Source: CAZWRN01 sp964636275 (lineage in GTDB: Bacteria > Patescibacteriota > Microgenomatia > Daviesbacterales > UBA10151). Taken from it: a stretch of DNA of 64,000 bases. This document shows, piece after piece, positions 7,584 through 16,237 of the stretch. The notes beneath the pieces were generated by a model. The model worked only from the letters and a program-made list of their open reading frames with translations, made no database searches and had not been told where the DNA came from. The stretch's first letter is position 1; every line of letters starts with the position of its first letter. Position numbers and translations under genes: made by a program. The DNA lies in contig CAZWRN010000001.1 in the NCBI GenBank assembly GCA_964636275.1, positions 1 through 64,000 on the forward strand, written 5' to 3'.

Positions 7584-9308
7584 CTACTTTGTTTCAATAT
7601 TGTACAAAGGAGATTTGATTGAAATATAGCCTGGTGCCCGCAGATTGAAGATGGTTTTAAAATCTGCACCTGGAATAGTTATAGTTCCTTTGTTGGTGGC
7701 AAAGCGGACCTCTGCGGTATTTCCGTTGTTTGAATAAACAACGGAAGCTGTAGTGACTGTCGTCACCGCGCCACCTTTTTCATTGGCTTTACTTCTCATT
7801 TCATCATAAGTAAACGGGTTGCCAGGCCAGCAAGAGGTATCCACCGGCGAAATTCTGTCTTGGCTATCCCCTGATTTATAAACGATGTAGGAGTTTAAAA
7901 TATCCGACATTTGTTCGTTGTTTAGCCAGGGATGACTTTTACCACAGCTGGAACCGTTGCGATCTTTATACCAACCTTTATAAAACCAAGGTGAATTGGC
8001 CATCTTTTCATAAGCGTCAGCTGTCCAACAATCTTTTGAACCGCATTTGGTATCCCATCCGGAATTATTACCATATCCACCGGTTGTGGAGGAATACTGT
8101 GCGTTTGGTCCGCCTTCCAGAACCCAACCTTTAGTAGCTCTCACGGCCTCAGTCCAACGATCATTTCTGCCGGGAGCGGGTTTGAATACCTGGCATGATT
8201 CGGTGGCACAGATTGATCCTCCCCTTCTCACTGCGTAAGTCCGTGCTGCCACTGCCTGAGCTTTGAGAGCTTCCATCGGGAAGGAAGCTGGCATTTCGTA
8301 TATACCCATCAAATACTCTTCCTCAAAGTTTTTTGAACCATGCCCGTCTACATTAATAGTAGCCGGAACACTGTAGCCTTTGTTTAGACTGGACTGGGGA
8401 TAATAAGCCTTTAAAATATCTTCTGCGTTTTGACCCGCGTCTGCCCGACCTTTAGCCCCGTACTGACTCATACCGTTGCGGTGGGTATAGGCACCAAAAG
8501 AAAAAGCGGCAAATGCTGGCCGAAAACCGGGATCAAAAGTGGGCCGTGAATTTGGATCATCCGATAAAGGAACATCTCCCACAGAGGTAACAAAATTTCC
8601 CGACTTAGCGGCTATAATGGCTTGTTGCTTGGCATTTAGTTCAGCGATTTTACCTGAGAGTTCGGCTTGGTAGTCTTTAGCTTTTTTGACTTCTCCGGCG
8701 ACAAAAGTGGCCGATTGATCGACCTGGGCCTGTAAAGAGGCCATAGTTTTTTTATCTTGCTCCAGTTTTTCTTTTTGAACCACTAGGTTGGTAATCTCCG
8801 TTGTGATATCACCAATCACCCTTTGATCTTCCTTGGTGGCTGCTGTCCTATATGACAACTCTCTAAAAATAGCGCTTGCGTCCTGAGACGAGAAGATGAC
8901 TGTGATGGGCGAAGCCAAAAATGAACGAATGTAATAAGAACGGACTCTGGTCTCCAAAAGGATCTGCTGCTCGGCTATTTTTTGAGCTCTGATATCCAAA
9001 TCTATCTCTTTTTGTTTAATCTTTTGAGCTAAAAAATTTAAGCTATTTTGAATCTGTGTTAGTTGTGTCTTGAGAGTTGTCAGCTGGCCTTCGAGTGGCT
9101 TGGTGGCATCAACCGACTGTTGCTTGGCTTTATTTAGCTCATCTATCTGTTTCTGAAGATCTTCGATCTCATCGGCATAAATAGTAGGTGGTATATAGTA
9201 TATAGAAGCTAGCAAGACTAAAAGCGATACTAAACCGACTATAAACCATTTACCATTTACCTTAAACAAGTTTTGTATTTTATCCATAAGTAGGCTCAGA
9301 GGTCTCAC
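7584..9308 (-). CDS. SpoIID/LytB-domain protein with coiled-coil N-terminus
   Basis: 574 residues. A membrane anchor or uncleaved signal (about residues 22-43) is followed by a long coiled coil (about 45-235) and a SpoIID domain (about 265-545) with GAYTHRNGMSQYGAKGRADA, YLMGIYEMPASFPMEALKAQ, AVAARTYAV and a Ser/Thr/Gly-rich STTGGYGNNSGW. SpoIID-type domains are peptidoglycan lytic transglycosylases that act on denuded glycan strands. The coiled coil resembles that of cell-wall hydrolase regulators (EnvC/PcsB style). TATGAT ends 6 nt before the GTG at 9308; an ATG at 9284 is the alternative. It lies just outside the secretion locus and could remodel the wall for it. Confidence 0.85.
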   Translation of the reverse strand: MRPLSLLMDKIQNLFKVNGKWFIVGLVSLLVLLASIYYIPPTIYADEIEDLQKQIDELNKAKQQSVDATKPLEGQLTTLKTQLTQIQNSLNFLAQKIKQKEIDLDIRAQKIAEQQILLETRVRSYYIRSFLASPITVIFSSQDASAIFRELSYRTAATKEDQRVIGDITTEITNLVVQKEKLEQDKKTMASLQAQVDQSATFVAGEVKKAKDYQAELSGKIAELNAKQQAIIAAKSGNFVTSVGDVPLSDDPNSRPTFDPGFRPAFAAFSFGAYTHRNGMSQYGAKGRADAGQNAEDILKAYYPQSSLNKGYSVPATINVDGHGSKNFEEEYLMGIYEMPASFPMEALKAQAVAARTYAVRRGGSICATESCQVFKPAPGRNDRWTEAVRATKGWVLEGGPNAQYSSTTGGYGNNSGWDTKCGSKDCWTADAYEKMANSPWFYKGWYKDRNGSSCGKSHPWLNNEQMSDILNSYIVYKSGDSQDRISPVDTSCWPGNPFTYDEMRSKANEKGGAVTTVTTASVVYSNNGNTAEVRFATNKGTITIPGADFKTIFNLRAPGYISIKSPLYNIETK

Positions 9309-9320
9309 AATTTTATCATA

Positions 9321-12300
9321 CTAACTTAAGTTATCTTTACTGTCGCCGACTGGGGTGGGCATTTCAGCAGCCAATTTGTTATCAGCTGGTACCGTGGCCT
9401 GGACAGATATCTTACTCTCTTCATCAGTCTGCTTTTGTTCTACCTGTAAAACTTCATTAAGTACCCTTTTGGCAGCCTCCAGCTTGGCTTTCAAATATGA
9501 AATAATCTCAGTTTTAGAAAAACCACCCAAAAGCAAGAAGGGCAATACTTTTGAAACTTTTTCCATCCCTTGCTGAACTACCTGAGGATCACCCGAAAGC
9601 AGCATATCAATAATGGTTGGAATTTGAGCAACCTCTTGTTTGAGCCATTGTCCCCTGCTTTGAGGTTGACCATTTATATCTTTAGGAACTTCGACCTGGC
9701 GGTAGTTTTCTACCCAGGTGTTTTGAACATCTTGATAATCATCAACATTTACCTGTTGGACTTTATTGAGCTCTGGGAGCAAAACTGACCCGGGAACTGG
9801 ATGTGCAGCGGAGGAAACTGAGATAGCTAAAGGGGTTCCTTTTGCGGCTTCCGCTACGATCTGTTGTCTGGCTGGACTGTCTGTAGTTGTCAGATTTTTA
9901 ATCTGCTGTTCAATTTGTTCGGCTTCCCGCTTCATACTATCATCTTGGTTGTTGCTGATAATTGCGGCTTCGTACTTGGCGATCTCTTTTAATGTGGGGA
10001 CTGACAATTTAGCAGATGAAAGTAATGACGCGATTGTTTGATTACCTGAATCGGCTATCAAACGGCTCCCTGAGGAGACAGATTGTCCGGCCAAATTGGC
10101 GATAATCGGGTTATTTAAGGGAGATTCCTCTTCTTCTTCACGACCGCCGTCAGATGGGACACCAGAGGGTTTACTGTTGTCTGCATTGGGATCTACTTCA
10201 GCAGACATATGCATCGAAGCCTCAGCATGCTGAGTTTGACTGCGTGAGACTAGTGTGTCGGCTTCATCCTGTTTCTTTTCAGTAGCCAATGTTTCTGTCA
10301 GAACAGTTTTGGCCGCCTCAAGTTTGGCTTTAAGGTAGGATACGATCTCTGCTTTTGAAAATCCTCCCAGTAGTAAGAATGGCAAAACCTGTGAAACTTT
10401 TTGCATCCCTTGCTGCTGTATCTGAGGATCACCTGAAAGCAGCATATCAATAATTGTTGGGATCTGGGCTACTTCAGCTTTCAGCCATTGTGAACGAGTT
10501 TGAGGTTGGCCGCCCGGTCCCTCAGGAGCCTCAAGATTGCGATAATTTTCTTCCCAGGTCTTTTTAACTTCCTCATAATCATCTAGGTTGACCTGCTGAA
10601 CATCATTATTTTCTGGGATTGGAACAGACCCAGCCGGAGCTACAGCTGAAGCCATCGATTTGGCTACAGCATTACCTTTGTGAGACTCCTGAACAATCCG
10701 TTCCCTGACTCTAGTAAAGTGACTGCTTTCAGCAGGTGAGGTTAGCTTACTAGTTCCAGCCAGTCGGGCCAACATTTCATTCATCCGACTCACTTCAGCA
10801 CTTGTCTGGCCTGATTTATTTTTAGACATCATGGCGGCTTCGTATTTTGCGATATCCTGCATGGTTGGGATAGACAAATCCGTCGCAGATAAGAGTTCAG
10901 CTGTAACTTGACCAGTTTCTAGATTTGGGATCTTCAGAGGCTGACTAGAGATCAGCTGTCCAAAGTTTTGATAGGCATCGGTGGAGGCTTGCTGAGCCAT
11001 CTGATTGATACCGGCAGCTATTGATGAGGTCTGTGACTGAATGGCTGACTGCTGGTTTTCGGCTTCTTGCTGAGCCATCATCAGATTTTGCTGCATCTCT
11101 GCCACAGGTGTATGTTTAAACCTGGTCATTGGCAGAGATTTAGCCAGACCGGCAGCGCCTGGTGGCGGACTGACCGGGCCATTAGGACCAACTGGTGGAC
11201 GATTGATAAATGGTCCCCATGGGGCATTTGGTCTATTAAACAGACTCATCACACTCTGCCCTACTCCCTGGTTGCAACACATATCCAAAAATATTTTCAA
11301 CAAAAGCCATGGCATGATGATGACCATCCACAGCATGATTAGTGCCACTAAATAGAGTAAAAAGGTCTCGGTAAAATTGATATTTTGATTTCCGGCCAGA
11401 GGGAATTTACCTGGCCCTCCCAACAAAATATTTATGGCAGTCGGATACTCTAAGATTTTCGGATCAGGATTGGAGTAAGCCTTTGTTAAATCCATAAATA
11501 AAGGGATACCTGTCTCTCCCCTTGGACCAAAGCGCCAAATTTCTACCAACCCACGTAAAAAGATCATAAATAACGGCGCGTACAACACCCAGCGGAAAAA
11601 TTCACCAATCCAGATTTTAGCGGTGTTACGAATTGGCTTGACAAATAGCAGCAGTGGGAAGATCGGTGAAACTAAAATAAAGAACCATAAGATGATCTTT
11701 CTGACGATCAAAATAATAAACATAGTGTAATAGGTCGCGGCAGTGACTTTTATCAAAATTAATGAAGTAATGGCGGATTCATCAAAACGCAGACCTGGTT
11801 TGCGATACCCCCAGAAATCTTCATAATCAAATGAAATATTAAGCAGATCGACTGTCTGAATAACCCGTGTTTTATTGGGATCTTCGGTATCTGTCACATT
11901 GATGAAAAAGCTTTGAATAATGTCCGTAAAATCATAAATTGTTTTAACCATCGAAAAAGAAAACCACACCAGCAAAGCGATAAATATAAATCGGATTAAA
12001 AATCTCTTAACTGTCAGTGAACGTCCTCTGGTGATCATCAGCAAAAAGCCGGCAACCAAAACAAAAAGTAGTAGGACAGCAAAGACCACATTTCGAATAA
12101 ATACCCATAAATTGTCAAAAGGCGTGGTCTGTCCAGACTGGATATTTGACCAGCCATAATTTTGTAATAGCCAATTAAGTACTTCCCTTGATCTGGCGGC
12201 TAGTTTTCCTGTAAACGTCACCTCGGCATCACACTGCCAACCAGAGGTCTCGTTGTACCACATGATGGCATGTGCCGATAGGCTGGCCTCGTCTAACGGC

Positions 12301-12461
12301 TTAGCATTTGTTAGATCTGGCTCACAGGTAGGAAATGATGACTGAAAGGTGGTGGTAGTAGTTGGGGCGCTTCCTGCATACGCTAGCGGAGTTAAGAAGA
12401 CTGACTGAACAACCATCAGCAGAGCAAATATTAAACTGTTTGCAACAATTTTTTTTATCAT
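9321..12461 (-). CDS. VirB6/TrbL-like polytopic T4SS channel protein with duplicated C-terminal domain
   Basis: 1046 residues. A signal peptide (1-29, ending AYAG) is followed by hydrophobic helices at about 115-145, 150-175, 230-285, 295-315 and 365-395, as in VirB6-family inner-membrane channel subunits. The long hydrophilic C-terminus contains a direct duplication: residues about 515-730 and 805-1015 share IAKYEAA, QQVN(L/V)DDY, EVAQIPTIIDMLLSGDPQ and LPFLLLGGFSK followed by EI(V/I)SYLKAKLEAAK. The copies are also recognisable in the DNA (around 9480-9640 and 10315-10480). It ends a minus-strand run after three pilin-like genes, consistent with one T4SS operon. A second VirB6-like gene is at 25742. 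Confidence 0.8.
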   Translation of the reverse strand: MIKKIVANSLIFALLMVVQSVFLTPLAYAGSAPTTTTTFQSSFPTCEPDLTNAKPLDEASLSAHAIMWYNETSGWQCDAEVTFTGKLAARSREVLNWLLQNYGWSNIQSGQTTPFDNLWVFIRNVVFAVLLLFVLVAGFLLMITRGRSLTVKRFLIRFIFIALLVWFSFSMVKTIYDFTDIIQSFFINVTDTEDPNKTRVIQTVDLLNISFDYEDFWGYRKPGLRFDESAITSLILIKVTAATYYTMFIILIVRKIILWFFILVSPIFPLLLFVKPIRNTAKIWIGEFFRWVLYAPLFMIFLRGLVEIWRFGPRGETGIPLFMDLTKAYSNPDPKILEYPTAINILLGGPGKFPLAGNQNINFTETFLLYLVALIMLWMVIIMPWLLLKIFLDMCCNQGVGQSVMSLFNRPNAPWGPFINRPPVGPNGPVSPPPGAAGLAKSLPMTRFKHTPVAEMQQNLMMAQQEAENQQSAIQSQTSSIAAGINQMAQQASTDAYQNFGQLISSQPLKIPNLETGQVTAELLSATDLSIPTMQDIAKYEAAMMSKNKSGQTSAEVSRMNEMLARLAGTSKLTSPAESSHFTRVRERIVQESHKGNAVAKSMASAVAPAGSVPIPENNDVQQVNLDDYEEVKKTWEENYRNLEAPEGPGGQPQTRSQWLKAEVAQIPTIIDMLLSGDPQIQQQGMQKVSQVLPFLLLGGFSKAEIVSYLKAKLEAAKTVLTETLATEKKQDEADTLVSRSQTQHAEASMHMSAEVDPNADNSKPSGVPSDGGREEEEESPLNNPIIANLAGQSVSSGSRLIADSGNQTIASLLSSAKLSVPTLKEIAKYEAAIISNNQDDSMKREAEQIEQQIKNLTTTDSPARQQIVAEAAKGTPLAISVSSAAHPVPGSVLLPELNKVQQVNVDDYQDVQNTWVENYRQVEVPKDINGQPQSRGQWLKQEVAQIPTIIDMLLSGDPQVVQQGMEKVSKVLPFLLLGGFSKTEIISYLKAKLEAAKRVLNEVLQVEQKQTDEESKISVQATVPADNKLAAEMPTPVGDSKDNLS

Positions 12462-12492
12462 GGGCAGTGTGGTACCTGTTTTCAGTATAGAT

Positions 12493-12786
12493 TTAACTGA
12501 ATCCCGGTAATTTCAAAACATTTAAAATGACAATCTGATATACAGCATACCCAGAAATAGCTAAAACAACACCGATAATGGCGTATGTGATATAGCTTTT
12601 CCCTTTGGCGACCGCATCAGGATTACCCTGGGATGTCAGGATCAGATAGCCGCCGTAGACAATAAAAAGCAACGCCACGGCCCCAATAAACATCAGTCCG
12701 ATGGTATAAACAGTTTGAGCAAACCCCGTTGGTGAACAAGGAATAGCTCCTAAATCAGTAATAATCGCTTGATCTGGTCCGCACAT
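12493..12786 (-). CDS. T4SS pilin-like protein (VirB2/TrbC type), 97 aa
   Basis: Two transmembrane helices (about 28-50 and 68-90) separated by a short cytoplasmic loop, YGGYLILTSQGNPDAVAKGK, the signature of the T4SS-pilin family (hydrophobic, [WY]GG-x-x-[IL]-x-[TS]-[SA]-x-G-[DN]). The N-terminus is short with two Cys (CGPDQ and AIPCSP) that could form a disulfide outside. It ends LPGFS, exactly like the C-terminus of the 19904-21214 product, marking the two as close paralogues. It lies 31 nt upstream of the VirB6-like gene. Confidence 0.8.
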   Translation of the reverse strand: MCGPDQAIITDLGAIPCSPTGFAQTVYTIGLMFIGAVALLFIVYGGYLILTSQGNPDAVAKGKSYITYAIIGVVLAISGYAVYQIVILNVLKLPGFS

Positions 12787-12905
12787 ATTTTTAAATTTCT
12801 AAGTCCTAATTTCTAATTCCTAAATAATCTTCAAATAAAAAATCCGAAAGTTTTAACCTTGGATTTTTGAATTTGTTTAGAAATTAGAAATTCGATATTA
12901 GAATT
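12787..12905. repeat. Palindromic element, family A
   Basis: AATTTCTAAGTCCTAATTTC at the left and the reverse complement of TAGAAATTAGAAATTCG at the right form long imperfect arms around a short loop. Same family: 57602-57691 and 63690-63816. Confidence 0.75.
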
Positions 12906-12915
12906 TATACTCATT

Positions 12916-13293
12916 TTATATCTTGGCTCCTGTCACTCTGGATATCAGGTTGATGATGACAAACGCCAGAAGGACTATTACAAGCCCAACAAAGGTAAAG
13001 GTCAGTGACCTTTTGGCACTGGCAACTTTAATAGGATCTCCCCCAGATGTAAGAAGCCTGATTCCTGAGATTATAATCAATACCACTGCTACCAGCGCAG
13101 CCAAAAGTAGTCCGGCACTCACTACATTGCGTAAAAAGTAAGGCAGACAGCCGATATTTCCAATAATCTGGCTTGAACATTCGCTATCTGTCGGTAAAGA
13201 GGCAACACCGGCAGACCCTGTACCAATTGTTGTCACAGTGGCAGGCAGATAGCTAATGCGGGTAGTCAAAGCTCCCCTTTTGAAAGGTACCAT
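12916..13293 (-). CDS. T4SS pilin-like protein, 125 aa
   Basis: An N-terminal extracellular part with two Cys (CSSQIIGNIGC) precedes two transmembrane helices (about 57-78 and 97-120). The loop between them, SGIRLLTSGGDPIKVASAKR, matches the T4SS-pilin signature. No classic cleavable signal peptide is visible. It is flanked by palindromic elements on both sides, so its operon link with its neighbours is uncertain. Confidence 0.78.
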   Translation of the reverse strand: MVPFKRGALTTRISYLPATVTTIGTGSAGVASLPTDSECSSQIIGNIGCLPYFLRNVVSAGLLLAALVAVVLIIISGIRLLTSGGDPIKVASAKRSLTFTFVGLVIVLLAFVIINLISRVTGAKI

Positions 13294-13321
13294 ATATTCA
13301 CAGTACCATAATAATAAAGTA

Positions 13322-13468
13322 GATTAAAGGATAAAAATCCGAAATCCGAAGCACTAATTTCGAGATAAAATCCGAAATTCAAAGCATTAAATCCAAAACA
13401 GTTTTGAATTTAAAATTTTTTCATATTCGAATTTGTTTAGAATTTAGGATTTCGGATTTAGAATTTAA
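13322..13468. repeat. Palindromic element, family A' (TCCGAAAT words)
   Basis: The left arm iterates AAATCCGAAATCCGAAGCAC and the right arm carries GAATTTAGGATTTCGG. Close copies are at 13917-14043 and 25243-25373, sharing the central AAAAC-(A/C/T)-GTTTTGAATTT turn or a variant of it. Confidence 0.75.
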
Positions 13469-13471
13469 TTT

Positions 13472-13876
13472 TTATGGAGCATTTGGATCTAAGGTAGGCA
13501 GGCCATTGTTTAATGGATTCTGAACACCAAGGATTCTAAAGACTACTTGTAAGATGAAGAATGCCGAAATCACAACAACTAAACCAATTACTGCGGCGAC
13601 GATATGTCTTCTGGCAGATTCTACAGCTACTTTATCACCCCGTGAAGTGATCCATTTGATACCACCATACATCAGATAACCAATAGCGAGAGCTCCAGCA
13701 ATATAAAGTAATAGACTAAAACCCAGCTGCGGGATTTTAGTTGGATCAATATCAGGGTTTAATGTACCTGGAGGCGGACTGTAGGTAGAATTGGAAACAG
13801 CCAGCGTGAGAGTAGCACTATACAGGTAAGCACCAACAGCAGATGAAGTTGTTAAAAACTTTTTGAGCATTAACAA
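13472..13876 (-). CDS. T4SS pilin-like protein, 134 aa
   Basis: Residues 1-27 look like a signal peptide (MLMLKKFLTTSSAVGAYLYS then ATLTLAVS), giving a mature N-terminus rich in Pro. Two helices (about 52-72 and 88-112) flank YGGIKWITSRGDKVAVESAR, the family signature. It is first of the minus-strand group facing the divergent 14094 gene. Confidence 0.8.
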   Translation of the reverse strand: MLMLKKFLTTSSAVGAYLYSATLTLAVSNSTYSPPPGTLNPDIDPTKIPQLGFSLLLYIAGALAIGYLMYGGIKWITSRGDKVAVESARRHIVAAVIGLVVVISAFFILQVVFRILGVQNPLNNGLPTLDPNAP

Positions 13877-13916
13877 TATGACACCATATAGCTGTCCCCT
13901 CTGTCAATACCCACTA

Positions 13917-14043
13917 GGATAAATTCGAAATTCGAAGCACGAAATTCTAGATAAATCCCAAATTCAAAGCACAAAATTCAAAACGGTTTTGAATTTCATA
14001 TTTTGGTGCTTGTTTCGAATTTTGAATTTAGGATTTAGAATCT
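13917..14043. repeat. Palindromic element, family A'
   Basis: Words AAATTCGAAGCACGAAATTC and GAATTTTGAATTTAGGATTT pair as imperfect arms. It fills the divergent spacer between the pilin gene and the 14094 gene. Confidence 0.7.
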
Positions 14044-14080
14044 CCATCTAGTTTAACGCATATCCTCAAGAATTTTCTGT

Positions 14081-14086
14081 TAAACT
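14081..14086 (+). promoter_or_regulatory. -10 box of the 14094 gene, leaderless spacing
   Basis: TAAACT ends 7 nt before the ATG at 14094. Confidence 0.5.
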
Positions 14087-14093
14087 AAATGGC

Positions 14094-15620
14094 ATGGGTC
14101 CATATGTCACCATGGTTGTAGCTATTTTTATTATAGTTATGGCAGTTATGACTATACCAAGCCAGGAAATAAGTTGTATCTGGCCATCGCTGTCTGTGCA
14201 AAACAGATGCGATGGATTTTCTAGTCCTACCGCCGACGGGGCAGCAAGCCAGGACAATTCCGGTTTTTGCCGCGAGCCTGAAGCTAATGAGATCATCACC
14301 TTTCAAGCTCCCAGAGATGAGGCGACCAAATGTCCCAATGGCCCAGGCGGGTCATACAAATCAGGCGGTGATTTTAGAAACAATTTTACTCAAACTACAA
14401 CTTACAAATTGGTTCGTAAAAGAGTGCCTTTGAATAAAGAATTTTTTACTAAAAGTGATGGGAGTGAACACTCTACAAAAGCATTGGATGCGGGAATCAA
14501 TACCAGTCTGGATCCGACAAAGTATGAACTTTATTTTCCACAAATTTCAGGTGAAGTCAAAATAAACGGTGATTCCCCCTACAGCCGGACCAGAGATTGC
14601 GGCGATCGGTCATATCAAAGTCAGGGGCTGGTCTATTTTATTGACTATGGTATGGCCTTTGGTTTGATTTTGGAAAATGGACAACCAATTGATGTCGGTG
14701 GATATTATTTGACCGACGTATTTAAGGATACTGAAAGAGAAGATATCCCTCAGGCAGCTTTTGACCTTTGTTCCAACTCACTTTCGGCATCAACCCCTCC
14801 AGCCTCCCGATCGGCTCAACAAATCTATATCCCACAGCAGCAGGATTCTACATCCAATGCCCAGTTGCAGATGAGTTATTTTTTGTTTTCAAATGGCACA
14901 ATGGGTAACTCTGCTTCACCCCAGTTTGCGGCTGTCAACGGCTGGGTGGATACCTGTAAACCAGCTATCTATCTTTATCCCCCCCAGAAACAGTTAGTTA
15001 ACGTTAAAGTGTCACCCACTGGATTTTTAACCTATACTGATCCCATCTACGATTTGAAAGACGGCTGGACAGTCGATGCATATCCGGATGGAAAGATTTA
15101 CGATTCAAGATTTACGATTTACTACAAACCTTTCCCCTATCTTTATTATGAATCTAAAATATACGATCAGTCTATTGAAAAGCCAACTAAAGGCTGGGTA
15201 GTGCAGTCGTCAGTCATCAGTACTCAGTCGTCAGACTGGTTTGCGCCTCTGGAAAAACATTTTAATGATGTCCTGCCAAAGTTGGGATTAAATGCTGTTC
15301 AGACTAAAGATTTTATTGAATACTGGAAGAAAGCCTTACCATATTCACCGTACTACTTTGTGGGAGTAGTTGATCCAGCCAATGTCGATCAGATTGAAAG
15401 ACTAGAGATCACCCCCAAACCAGACTATATCAACCGAGTCAGAATCTACTTTGAAAGACTAGACTCACCAAAAGTAGTAAAAACCCCTGAGCTATCAGCC
15501 ATCAGCCATCAGCTTTCAGCCGAAAGCGGACAGCCGAAAGCGGACAGCCGATTTACCGTTGTTGAATGGGGTGGAATGGTGAAAAATGATCCAAATCATC
15601 CGTTTACCTGCTCACAATGA
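14094..15620 (+). CDS. Secreted or anchored protein with KPAIYLYP motif
   Basis: 508 residues. One N-terminal hydrophobic helix (about 3-20) exports or anchors it. The C-terminal half opens with CKPAIYLYPP and continues VNVKVSPTGFLTYTDPIYDL, GWTVDAYPDGKI and YLYYESKI, a module I associate with uncharacterised surface proteins of CPR bacteria and some archaea; its function is unknown. Three stretches are encoded by iterated word repeats: GKIYDSRFTIYY (15095-15125), VVQSSVISTQSS (15200-15235) and ELSAISHQLSAESGQPKADS (15488-15552), so the gene has absorbed repeats in frame. It sits inside the secretion locus, transcribed alone. Confidence 0.65.
   Translation: MGPYVTMVVAIFIIVMAVMTIPSQEISCIWPSLSVQNRCDGFSSPTADGAASQDNSGFCREPEANEIITFQAPRDEATKCPNGPGGSYKSGGDFRNNFTQTTTYKLVRKRVPLNKEFFTKSDGSEHSTKALDAGINTSLDPTKYELYFPQISGEVKINGDSPYSRTRDCGDRSYQSQGLVYFIDYGMAFGLILENGQPIDVGGYYLTDVFKDTEREDIPQAAFDLCSNSLSASTPPASRSAQQIYIPQQQDSTSNAQLQMSYFLFSNGTMGNSASPQFAAVNGWVDTCKPAIYLYPPQKQLVNVKVSPTGFLTYTDPIYDLKDGWTVDAYPDGKIYDSRFTIYYKPFPYLYYESKIYDQSIEKPTKGWVVQSSVISTQSSDWFAPLEKHFNDVLPKLGLNAVQTKDFIEYWKKALPYSPYYFVGVVDPANVDQIERLEITPKPDYINRVRIYFERLDSPKVVKTPELSAISHQLSAESGQPKADSRFTVVEWGGMVKNDPNHPFTCSQ
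15095..15552. repeat. Three in-frame word repeats inside the 14094 gene
   Basis: 15095-15125 repeats AAGATTTACGATT; 15200-15235 repeats CAGTCGTCAGTCATCAG; 15488-15552 repeats ATCAGCCATCAGC and GCCGAAAGCGGACA. The last two relate to the tsaD insert at 63112-63245. Confidence 0.6.
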
Positions 15621-15624
15621 GTTA

Positions 15625-15741
15625 ATCATCAAGATACAAACAATAATCAATTATTCAAAGATTAATAACCAGCAGTTTAAGAATTGAAAGTTTAGATTTT
15701 AAAATTATTTGGATACTTGGATCTTGTTTCTTGATTAATTA
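15625..15741. repeat. Palindromic element, family C
   Basis: AATCATCAAGATACAAAC on the left matches the reverse complement of CTTGTTTCTTGATTAATT on the right. It lies between convergent genes. Confidence 0.7.
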
Positions 15742-16134
15742 TCTAAGCGTAGCAGAGGATGTAGCATTAAAAATAGTTGCGGGATTTAATAAGTCATTAC
15801 CACTCCCCCCTAGCACAGTCACAATCACTCTAACTATAAAGAAGGCACCAATGGCAATCACCAAGCCCATTATGGCAAAGGTTAGTTTCTTTTTAGCTGA
15901 GGCAACTTTTTCTGGATCACCTGATGAGGTAATCCACTGAATGCCTCCCCACATCAACATAAAAATAGCCAATGCAGTGGCGATATAAAGTAGCCAGGAA
16001 ACTCCAGTTTGAAACAAAGCAGCACCCGATGTAGAAAAATCACCCCCTAAAGTTGAAGGGATTCCAGAGGGACTGGCCAGTTTTTGAGCGGGTTGTCCAG
16101 AAGCACCAGGGATATTTAAAGCAAGTTCTTTCAT
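15739..16134 (-). CDS. T4SS pilin-like protein, 131 aa
   Basis: Two helices (about 45-66 and 86-110) flank WGGIQWITSSGDPEKVASAK, the T4SS-pilin signature, followed by KKKLTFAIMGLVIA. Instead of a signal peptide it opens MKELALNIPG, nearly the same as MRQLALNLPQ of the 21256 pilin-like protein, so this N-terminal motif is conserved between paralogues and may be functional. A TATACT box lies 10 nt before the ATG. Confidence 0.8.
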   Translation of the reverse strand: MKELALNIPGASGQPAQKLASPSGIPSTLGGDFSTSGAALFQTGVSWLLYIATALAIFMLMWGGIQWITSSGDPEKVASAKKKLTFAIMGLVIAIGAFFIVRVIVTVLGGSGNDLLNPATIFNATSSATLR

Positions 16135-16137
16135 GAA

Positions 16138-16224
16138 ATTATAAAGTATAAATTATAAGCGAAGCTTTCATGCTCCGCATATAAAGTATAAAACTGAATA
16201 GCTTATTTTGTAATTTATAATTTA
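16138..16224. repeat. Palindromic element, family E (AAAGTATAAA words)
   Basis: ATTATAAAGTATAAATTATA and the reverse complement of TTTTGTAATTTATAATTTAT form the arms. A solo relative is at 57718-57756. Confidence 0.65.
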
Positions 16225-16237
16225 TCCTTTTGACTTT

